Assembly: GCA_021775835.1 (NCBI GenBank)
Contig: JAJFHC010000150.1
Coordinates: forward strand, 1-9,773
DNA: 9,773 nt
From: Hyphomicrobiales bacterium
Lineage (GTDB): Bacteria > Pseudomonadota > Alphaproteobacteria > Rhizobiales > JAJFHC01
Direction: 5' to 3'
Shown: positions 1 through 5,611 of the stretch, piece after piece
How positions within the stretch are numbered: the stretch's first letter is position 1
Layout: every line of letters begins with the position of its first letter
Made by a program: the position numbers and the translations under genes
Notes under the pieces: model-generated
Databases searched by the model: none
The model's input: the letters and a program-made list of their open reading frames with translations, nothing else
What the model was told of the DNA's origin: nothing

Positions 1-807
1 CTGCGCCACCCAAAGGCCCGGCAACTGTTAGGGGAGGCATTGGACCTCGGTGTTGAGGTCGTCGGCGGTATTCCCGACTATGAGTTGACGGCCGAGCACG
101 GGAACCGGTCGATCAAGGAGCTGTGTGCGATTGCCGCCGAGAAGGGTCTGCTGGTCGACATGCATATGGATCAGACCACCGATCCTCAGTCACGGCAGAT
201 CGAGGCCCTGACCGCCGAAACCATCGAACTGGGGCTGGGTTCCCGGGTGACGGCCTCGCATTGCCCGACGCTTTCCAGCGTTAACGAGTACTACCTGGGC
301 AAGCTGATCGATCAAATTGCGCAGTCCGGGATGAACATCATGGTTCAGCCGATGCAGGCCGCGACCTGCTGGGGGCTGATGGCACCCATTGGCAAGCTTT
401 TGAGCGGCGGTGTCAATGTCGCCCTGGGTCAGGATTGCGTCCTCGACCCCTGGTATCCGTTCGGTGCCTGCGACATGCTCGACATCGCTCACATGGGGGC
501 GACCTTTGGCCAGGTTCTGGATACAAAAAGGAAAAGTATGTTATTCGAGTCTGTCACCACGGTCGGCGCCCGTGCACTCGGAATCGATGACTACGGTCTG
601 GAAGAGGGTGGCCCGGCCGATTTCGTAATTCTTCAAGCCGACAATCCGGCGGAAGCCATAAGGCTTCGACCAACGCGGCTGGCGGTTATCCGTGGCGGCA
701 AGGTGCTGTCAAGGCAGCAGAAGCAGCAGGCCTCGCTTACCCTCGGCAAAAAGGACCTTACCGTGGAGCTCGCGCGGCGGCTGCCCGTTGAGCGACCGGA
801 GACGTAG
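1..807 (+). CDS. Cytosine-deaminase-like amidohydrolase, 3' part (5' end outside window)
   Basis: The frame is open from base 1, giving 268 residues before TAG at 805-807. A TTG at base 40 is possible as a start but lies inside the fold, so the gene very probably begins upstream. The order of motifs matches E. coli CodA (amidohydrolase superfamily, metal-dependent TIM barrel): HMDQ plus DPQSR (His codon at 163), SHCPTLSS (His codon at 259), and GQDCVLDPWYPFG (metal Asp codon at 433), then HMG and a C-terminal GGKVLS strand. The spacing of 32 residues between the two His equals that of CodA His214/His246. Two active-site positions differ. The catalytic Glu (CodA Glu217) aligns with Gln (172-174), and CodA Asp314, next to the metal Asp, is Cys (436-438). 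Family knowledge therefore supports hydrolysis of a cyclic amidine or amide, but cytosine itself is doubtful. The N-terminal metal-binding HxH would lie outside the window. Expected to be cytoplasmic. Confidence 0.85.
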   Translation: MRHPKARQLLGEALDLGVEVVGGIPDYELTAEHGNRSIKELCAIAAEKGLLVDMHMDQTTDPQSRQIEALTAETIELGLGSRVTASHCPTLSSVNEYYLGKLIDQIAQSGMNIMVQPMQAATCWGLMAPIGKLLSGGVNVALGQDCVLDPWYPFGACDMLDIAHMGATFGQVLDTKRKSMLFESVTTVGARALGIDDYGLEEGGPADFVILQADNPAEAIRLRPTRLAVIRGGKVLSRQQKQQASLTLGKKDLTVELARRLPVERPET

Positions 808-882
808 CGGACCCTATCTGTCGTTATCCTGCATGCACCATCTGGGCCAATTGGCGTGGCAACACCGGTCGTCCGTGGTCTT

Positions 883-908
883 CCAACGCCCCGACCTTGG
901 GCCGTTGG
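883..908. terminator. Possible stem-loop between convergent genes
   Basis: CCAACG (883-888) pairs with CGTTGG (903-908). An inner CCC/GGG extends the stem to about nine pairs with one bulged C and a short loop. It lies midway in the 161-bp gap between the two convergent genes, where a bidirectional terminator would be expected. No U-tract follows on either strand, so it is not a canonical intrinsic terminator and the call is weak. Confidence 0.2.
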
Positions 909-968
909 GCAGAGTATGTTGGGTCCACGCACCAATGGTGTTGGGGTGGAGTTTCACCAATGTCCTCC

Positions 969-2156
969 CTAAGGCCGAAGCGCTTCAGCAATGACAGCCG
1001 CTGCCGCTGTAGCACCCGACGCGCCGATCGGGGCGTCCATGGCGAGCAGAGCGGCTTCGACCGTGGCAAGAGTGCCCAGTACCATCGGGGGATTCAGGTG
1101 TCCCATGTGACCGATCCTGAAGGCACGGCCGGCGAAGTCACTCAAGCCAATGCCCAGCACCAACCCGGCACCGGTCTCACAAATTTTGCACAAGCCGATT
1201 GCATCGACGGAACCGGTGATAATGGTTGTCGTCGAGTTTGACCGATGGGCCGGGTCGACAATATTGCACTCAAGGCCGCCGGGCACCGACCAGGCATCGA
1301 CTGCTGTGCGCACGGCATTGGCAAAGACCGCGTGTCTTTGCCAGATTTGTTCGAGCCCTTCGTCGGCAATCATATCCAGGGCGGTCCGCATGGCATAGAT
1401 GTGCTGCACCGGCGCCGTGCCGGAATAGCGCAGATAGTGCGCCCCGTCGGCAAGGCGGGCGGTCCAGTCCCAGTAGGGAGTGCGCATATCAGCGTATTTG
1501 TGAGCGGCCATTGCCTTGTCGTTTGCCCACACAAGACCCAGACCGGGCGGGACCATCAGCCCCTTCTGGCTACCGCCAACCGTGACGTCGACGCCCCATT
1601 CATCCATCAGATACTCGACGCATCCAAGCGACGCGATGCAATCGACCATATAGAGAGCCGGATGACCAGCCGCAGTGATCGCGCGCCTGATCGCGGCGAT
1701 ATCGTTCCAGACGCCGGACGCGGTGTCGACCTGGACCACCAGGACCGCCTTGATCTTGTGGCCGGTGTCCGAGCGGAGTCGCTCTTCCACGGCATCGGGG
1801 TCAACCGCCCCCCGGTCCGGCGCGTGGAGCACTTCCATATGCGCGCCCAGCACTTTGGCCTGGTCTCCCCAACCAAGAGCAAAATGGCCGGACTCGAGCA
1901 CAAGCACATTGTCACCCCGGCTCAATGTATTCGTCAGGGCCATCTCCCATGCGCCGTGACCGTTGGACACGGCAATGAAAGGCTGGGCCCTGGTGCGGGC
2001 GATCGCCGACAGATCCTCAAAGACGCTCAAGCTGGTTTCCACCAGTTCACCGTCGTAGATGTTCGGCATCGCCGTGTGCATTGCGTTCAACACGCGGTCC
2101 GGGATAACGGACGGGCCGGGCATCGACGTCAACATGCGGCCTCGGTTGAGTGTCAT
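969..2156 (-). CDS. Class V PLP aminotransferase (serine/alanine-glyoxylate aminotransferase type)
   Basis: A 395-aa protein, the usual length for the SgaA/AGXT group. The N-terminal MPGPSVIPDRVLNAM segment is the family substrate-loop signature. SNGHGAWEMAL (residues 64-74) supplies the PLP phosphate-binding region, VDCIASLG (171-178) carries the Asp (D172) that pairs with the PLP ring nitrogen, and GSQKGLMVPPGLG contains the Schiff-base Lys (K198). The family moves an amino group from serine, alanine or a related donor to glyoxylate, as in the serine cycle or photorespiration-like metabolism. Ureidoglycine-glyoxylate aminotransferase of purine catabolism is a close relative and cannot be excluded. 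I chose ATG at 2156 because GGAG lies 7 nt upstream and family homology begins at once. The frame extends 38 codons further upstream (to 2270), but that part is basic and unlike the family. Convergent with the amidohydrolase and divergent from the IMPACT gene, so probably transcribed alone. Cytoplasmic. Confidence 0.92.
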   Translation of the reverse strand: MTLNRGRMLTSMPGPSVIPDRVLNAMHTAMPNIYDGELVETSLSVFEDLSAIARTRAQPFIAVSNGHGAWEMALTNTLSRGDNVLVLESGHFALGWGDQAKVLGAHMEVLHAPDRGAVDPDAVEERLRSDTGHKIKAVLVVQVDTASGVWNDIAAIRRAITAAGHPALYMVDCIASLGCVEYLMDEWGVDVTVGGSQKGLMVPPGLGLVWANDKAMAAHKYADMRTPYWDWTARLADGAHYLRYSGTAPVQHIYAMRTALDMIADEGLEQIWQRHAVFANAVRTAVDAWSVPGGLECNIVDPAHRSNSTTTIITGSVDAIGLCKICETGAGLVLGIGLSDFAGRAFRIGHMGHLNPPMVLGTLATVEAALLAMDAPIGASGATAAAAVIAEALRP

Positions 2157-2163
2157 GGGGAAT

Positions 2164-2167
2164 CTCC
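2164..2167 (-). promoter_or_regulatory. Ribosome binding site deciding the aminotransferase start
   Basis: On the minus strand GGAG (complement of CTCC at 2164-2167) stands 7 nt before the ATG at 2156-2154. This supports the 395-aa start over the longer upstream reading frame. Confidence 0.6.
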
Positions 2168-2400
2168 GGAACTGAATTTGGCGAGCGATCTTTGGCTTGA
2201 GACGAAGAAAAGTGTGCGCGGCTTTCCGCCCATATCCCGCTCTAACATATAGTGAGCGATCAGGTTCCATGATTTTTGATACTTCAACCAGAATTCATCC
2301 CGGTCCGGAAGGGAAACTTCACTGTCCGGGACTTTGTCCTGGAAACCGAAGACTAATCCGACAGGGACAAAACAAACTTTTGAACGATGCCCGCAATGCC

Positions 2401-2441
2401 GACCTCGACAGGCCGGATCGAGCGTCCTGTTTCCGGAGGTC
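2401..2441. repeat. Nested inverted repeat upstream of the IMPACT gene
   Basis: GACCTC (2401-2406) pairs with GAGGTC (2436-2441). Inside it ACAGG (2408-2412) pairs with CCTGT (2426-2430), leaving a small asymmetric internal loop and a 13-nt terminal loop. The 3' arm contains GGAGG (2435-2439), so folding would hide a good Shine-Dalgarno sequence. It could be a leader-RNA structure or an operator; the sequence does not decide between them. Confidence 0.35.
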
Positions 2442-2460
2442 ACTTGATCCACGGCCTGAC

Positions 2461-2473
2461 AGCGTTTAACGCT
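2461..2473. promoter_or_regulatory. 13-nt palindrome just before the IMPACT start
   Basis: AGCGTT-T-AACGCT is a perfect inverted repeat with a single central T. It ends 7 nt before the ATG at 2481, where a Shine-Dalgarno would normally be. It could be a repressor half-site pair, or as RNA a 4-bp hairpin with a UUUAA loop. A palindrome of this size can arise by chance, so the call is tentative. Confidence 0.3.
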
Positions 2474-2480
2474 ACGGACC

Positions 2481-2828
2481 ATGCTTATACTGGACAACGT
2501 CATCACAGACCGCGGTTCCAAATACGCGGTGTCAGGCGGCGAGTGCCGCTCGGCAGATGATGCCAAGGTTTTCCTGAAGGAACTCAAGCGTAAAAAGAAG
2601 TTCCTGAAAGCCACTCACAATTCCTGGGGCGTCGTGTGTGCCGAAGGCTCTTTGAAAAACGATGATGGAGAAAGCGGCGCAGGCATGATCATTCTTCGTA
2701 TGCTGGAGCGCGAAGGACTTTTGGATCATATTGTGGTCGTGACGCGCTGGTACGGCGGAAAACATCTCGGCGGTGACCGTTTCCGCCACGTCCAAACGGC
2801 TGTACGTTTGTATCTTGACGCACAGTGA
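2481..2828 (+). CDS. Stand-alone IMPACT/UPF0029 (YigZ N-terminal type) family protein
   Basis: A 115-aa protein made almost entirely of one UPF0029 domain. Visible signatures are DRGSKYAVSGG near the N-terminus, KATHNSWGVV in the middle, NDDGESGAG (the DDGE..G motif of the family) and VVVTRWYGGKHLGGDRFRHV towards the C-terminus. E. coli YigZ is about 200 aa with a second ferredoxin-like domain, and eukaryotic IMPACT adds an RWD domain; both are absent here. The molecular role of the bacterial single-domain form is not established. Eukaryotic IMPACT acts in translational stress control through GCN1/GCN2, which should not be transferred directly. The ATG at 2481 is the first start after an in-frame TGA at 2454-2456 but has no clear Shine-Dalgarno. 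A strong GGAGG with a TTG (2444) lies upstream in another frame. Single gene, probably cytoplasmic. Confidence 0.85.
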   Translation: MLILDNVITDRGSKYAVSGGECRSADDAKVFLKELKRKKKFLKATHNSWGVVCAEGSLKNDDGESGAGMIILRMLEREGLLDHIVVVTRWYGGKHLGGDRFRHVQTAVRLYLDAQ

Positions 2829-3033
2829 CGACAATCAAATGCGGGACCGACACGATGTTGTCGCGTTCTGACCGTGATACGATCATTGCCTGCTTTCATG
2901 GTTGGAAAATCGGAAACTTCTATTTGAATCTGTTTTCCCCGTCAGGAAGGGTTACGATAAACCAAAGCTCATGATCTGGCCGGGCTGAACCTCCCGGTTC
3001 ATTCCCCAATGCGTTGAAGAGAGATGCGGACCG
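2829..3033. other. Intergenic leader before the efflux operon
   Basis: This 205-bp gap follows the IMPACT stop and should contain the efflux-operon promoter, but I could not pick a convincing -35/-10 pair. A small hairpin (CGACA 2848-2852 with TGTCG 2859-2863) is not followed by a U-run. Two overlapping, mutually exclusive short hairpins lie at 2980-3000: CCGGG/CCCGG and GAACC/GGTTC. GAGAG just upstream of 3034 is a plausible ribosome binding site for the adaptor. No regulator gene of the TetR or MarR type is present in the gap. Confidence 0.5.
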
Positions 3034-4125
3034 ATGCGCGCACTTACGTTTCCCCTGTTGCTTGTTGTATCTCTCGTGGGCCTGACTGCGTGCGAAGAAG
3101 ACCAGGTCGAGGTCCCTGAACGAATCCGTTCGATCAAGACGTTCACGGTGACGGAGGCAGCCGGCGGCAATGTGCGGGTGTTCCCGGGCAGTATTGTTGC
3201 CGCAGACACCTCATCCCTAAGTTTTTCGGCTGCCGGGACCGTCGCCACTGTTCTCGTCGACCGGGGCGACAAGGTTAAGGCGGGGCAGGTGCTGGCGACG
3301 CTCGATCCAAAGCCGTTCGAGCTCGATGTGGACGTGGCGAAGTCCCAACTCAAATCAGCGCAGGCCAATTTCGATGAAAAGGCGCTGGAACTGACGCGCC
3401 AGCGCACACTCTTTTCCAAAAAAATCGTGGCCAAGGCCGCGCTCGACAAGGCGGCCGCCGCGGCATCGACGGCAGAGGGTGACGTGGATGTGGCGCGCGC
3501 GCGTCTGGCACAACTGGAACGCGATCTGACGAAGACCAAACTCACAGCGCCTTACGATGCGGTGATTGCCTCGCGTGACGTCGAGCCTTTCAACGAGGTC
3601 GCGGTTGGCAAGAGCCTGTTCGTCGTGAATTCAGAAGGCGCCTATGAGCTCGAGTTCACCGTGCCCGACAGCGCGGTCGGCCGTGTGGTTCTCGGACAGA
3701 AAGTGGCGATCGATGTGGGCTCTCTTGCCGCCTGCGGCTGCCAGGGGCTGGTCTCCCAGATCGGCACGGTCTCCGGGGCGGCGAATTCGGTCACTGTAAG
3801 TGCCGTGATTTCAGACCCGCCATCGGATCTGTTGCCCGGCACGTCTGCCAAAGCCACGATCCTGTTTGCCGGTCGCGGCACGACGCGGGGGTATCTGATT
3901 CCGATCGTGGCGGTTGCGGCCCCCACCGACGGCAGTCCGGCAGGTGCCCATGTCTTCAAGTATTCAGCGGATTCCGGGTCGGTCAGCCGGGTGACGATCA
4001 AGGCCGGTGAAGGCCGCGACAACCTGATCGAAGTCACCGAAGGCGTGGAACTGGGCGATGTCATTGCGGCTGCCGGAGTGTCCCTGCTGCGTGACGGTCA
4101 AAAAGTGAAGCCGCTCGCCAACTAA
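3034..4125 (+). CDS. RND efflux periplasmic adaptor (membrane fusion protein), lipoprotein
   Basis: A 363-aa protein, typical of AcrA/MexA-type adaptors. It begins with a lipoprotein signal peptide: Arg at position 2, a hydrophobic stretch to residue 16, then lipobox LTAC with the lipidated Cys at 20. Residue +2 is Glu rather than Asp, so nothing signals inner-membrane retention, though adaptors are often inner-membrane anchored anyway. Next come a biotinyl-lipoyl-like half (SAAGTVATVLVDRGDKVKAG, about 65-84), an Ala/Lys/Glu-rich alpha-hairpin (about 97-165), the second lipoyl half (TKLTAPYDAVIASR), a beta-barrel (about 200-280) and a membrane-proximal domain to the end. It bridges the RND permease to an outer-membrane channel. 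The permease gene starts 31 bp downstream, so they are co-transcribed. No TolC-like gene is present in the window. Confidence 0.95.
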   Translation: MRALTFPLLLVVSLVGLTACEEDQVEVPERIRSIKTFTVTEAAGGNVRVFPGSIVAADTSSLSFSAAGTVATVLVDRGDKVKAGQVLATLDPKPFELDVDVAKSQLKSAQANFDEKALELTRQRTLFSKKIVAKAALDKAAAAASTAEGDVDVARARLAQLERDLTKTKLTAPYDAVIASRDVEPFNEVAVGKSLFVVNSEGAYELEFTVPDSAVGRVVLGQKVAIDVGSLAACGCQGLVSQIGTVSGAANSVTVSAVISDPPSDLLPGTSAKATILFAGRGTTRGYLIPIVAVAAPTDGSPAGAHVFKYSADSGSVSRVTIKAGEGRDNLIEVTEGVELGDVIAAAGVSLLRDGQKVKPLAN

Positions 4126-4142
4126 TCCAGTTGTTAAGGCCT

Positions 4143-4148
4143 GGAGGG
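4143..4148 (+). promoter_or_regulatory. Ribosome binding site of the RND permease
   Basis: GGAGGG stands 8 nt before the ATG at 4157. It is a strong site that fixes the permease start and indicates efficient translation from the adaptor-permease mRNA. Confidence 0.7.
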
Positions 4149-4156
4149 CCCGCTTC

Positions 4157-5611
4157 ATGATCACCCGTCTTGCTCTGGATAATACAAGGGTTACGATCAT
4201 CCTCGTGCTGCTGATCATCGGTGTCGGCCTGCAGACCTATCTGAACTATCCAAGCTCCGAAGACCCCACGATCAAGATCCGCCAGGCTGCCATCGTTGCG
4301 ACCTATCCGGGCATGTCGCCGGAACGGATGGAGCAGCTGATTACCGACCGCATCGAGACCAAGATGCGCGAGATCGCCGAGATCGACGAGATCAAATCCA
4401 CATCGAAGACCGGGCAGGTCAGCATCGATCTCAAGCTCTACGACTCGGTGAACAACCTGGAAGCGGTGTTCCAGAAGATCCGCAACAAGGCCAACGACCT
4501 CAAGTCCGAACTGCCGTCGGGCACAGGTGGTCCGTTCGTGTTCGACGACAAGGGACTGACGGCGGTCGCCACGATCGCCCTGTGGGCCGACGGGTTCACG
4601 ATGAAGCAGATGCGCGACGTCGCCCGCGACGTGCGCCGCAAGCTCTATACCCTGACGGGGATCAAACGGGTCGAGCTCTACGGTGTTCAGGATGAGCGGA
4701 TCTATCTCGATCTCAATGCCGCCAAGCTGGCGCAGTACGGGGTGTCGCCGCAGCAGATTTTTGCCGCGCTCAGCGATCAGAACATCATCGAGCCCGGCGG
4801 TCAGATCAAGGCCGGGTCACGCTCGATTCCGCTGGAGCCATCCGGCAATTTCGGATCGATCGAGGATATCAGAAACCTGGTCTTCAGGATTCCCGATACC
4901 GACAACGTCGCGCGGTTGGCCGATGTGGTCGACGTGCGCCGGGACTACGTGGACCCACCCGAGACGCCGGTGTTCTACAATGACCGGCAGACCATCGTGC
5001 TGTCGGTGTCGACCGCCAACGGGGTCAACAACATCGAATTCGGTGGTCGGCTCAAGGCGATGGTGGCGGACGTCCAGCAGGAACTGCCCGTGGGCTACGT
5101 GCTCGAGTATGCGACCTTCCAGCCGGCGCTGATTGCCGATGCCGTTGAAGGTGCTGTCTCCAATGTCTATCAGACCCTGGTGATCGTACTGGTGGTGGTG
5201 ATGGTGTTCCTGGGCCTGCGCACCGGCCTGATCGTCGGGTCGTTCGTGCCGCTGACCATGCTGCTCGGTGTCATCGTCATGCGCCTGCTCGACGTGGAAC
5301 TGCAGCGCATGTCGATTGCTGCCATGATCATTGCGCTCGGCATGCTGGTCGACAACGGCATCGTGGTCGCCGAAGATATCCGTACCCGCCTTGAGCGCGG
5401 CAGCGACCGGATGGCAGCGGCGATCGGGTCGGGCACGTCGCTGGCCATCCCGTTGTTGACGTCTTCGCTGACGACGATCCTGGCGTTCCTGCCCATGTTG
5501 CTGCTCGAGGGTGCGGCCGGCGAATACGTGACCTCGCTCGCCCAGGTCGTGACCATTCTGCTGCTGGCTTCCTGGGTCCTGTCGATGACGGTGACGCCGG
5601 TCTTGTGCTGA
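4157..5611 (+). CDS. RND (HAE-1-type) efflux permease, N-terminal half (TM1-6), frame-broken
   Basis: 484 aa, equal to the first half of a roughly 1020-1040-aa AcrB-like proton-driven exporter in the inner membrane. TM1 is at about 10-28. A large periplasmic porter/docking region follows, with the SSEDPTIKIRQAAI and TYPGMSPERME hallmarks. TM2-TM6 run from about 335 to 480. TM4 contains LVDNGIVVAED: the first proton-relay Asp of AcrB (D407) is kept as D399, but the second (D408) is Asn400. The protein stops at TGA 5609-5611 right after LSMTVTPVLC, the end of TM6, where full-length relatives continue into the cytoplasmic loop and TM7. The rest of the pump continues in the next frame from 5605. 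Either this is one gene with an indel, or the pump is genuinely made in two pieces. The substrate cannot be inferred from sequence. Confidence 0.93.
   Translation: MITRLALDNTRVTIILVLLIIGVGLQTYLNYPSSEDPTIKIRQAAIVATYPGMSPERMEQLITDRIETKMREIAEIDEIKSTSKTGQVSIDLKLYDSVNNLEAVFQKIRNKANDLKSELPSGTGGPFVFDDKGLTAVATIALWADGFTMKQMRDVARDVRRKLYTLTGIKRVELYGVQDERIYLDLNAAKLAQYGVSPQQIFAALSDQNIIEPGGQIKAGSRSIPLEPSGNFGSIEDIRNLVFRIPDTDNVARLADVVDVRRDYVDPPETPVFYNDRQTIVLSVSTANGVNNIEFGGRLKAMVADVQQELPVGYVLEYATFQPALIADAVEGAVSNVYQTLVIVLVVVMVFLGLRTGLIVGSFVPLTMLLGVIVMRLLDVELQRMSIAAMIIALGMLVDNGIVVAEDIRTRLERGSDRMAAAIGSGTSLAIPLLTSSLTTILAFLPMLLLEGAAGEYVTSLAQVVTILLLASWVLSMTVTPVLC
5590..5611 (+). other. Frame junction inside the RND permease (GTGCTGA overlap)
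   Basis: The N half ends TTG TGC TGA and the C half can begin GTG CTG AAG, so start and stop overlap as GTGCTGA (5605-5611). This is a shift of -1 relative to the upstream frame. GGTGA (5590-5594) lies 10 nt before the GTG and could serve as a weak Shine-Dalgarno for coupled re-initiation. I see no X-XXY-YYZ slippery heptamer. The first residues of the C half (LKVDV) look like the interior of a permease loop rather than a natural N-terminus, which favours an indel in a single gene. Confidence 0.8.

Larger units (their letters stand above)
2157..2480. other. Divergent intergenic region (324 bp) with inverted repeats
   Basis: This gap separates the minus-strand aminotransferase from the plus-strand IMPACT gene, so it must hold both promoters. 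I found no confident -35/-10 pair for either. It contains a 17-nt hairpin at 2326-2342 (7-bp arms with one G-T pair around a TTT loop), a nested inverted repeat at 2401-2441, and a palindrome at 2461-2473. The word TTTGTCC in the first hairpin recurs inverted as GGACAAA at about 2364-2370. No coding pattern that I trust is visible on either strand. Confidence 0.6.

Noticed and set aside
1..2156. Amidohydrolase and aminotransferase as one purine or pyrimidine catabolic operon
   Set aside because: The genes converge and so are not co-transcribed, and neither substrate can be assigned from sequence; a shared pathway is only a possibility.
1245..2252. 335-codon plus-strand reading frame opposite the aminotransferase
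   Set aside because: It is a shadow of the PLP enzyme: no recognisable domain, rich in His/Arg/Asp as expected from the reverse complement.
2829..2863. CGACAA...TTGTCG and CGACA/TGTCG inverted repeats after the IMPACT stop, as an intrinsic terminator
   Set aside because: Stems are only 5-6 bp and no U-run follows, so I did not call a terminator.
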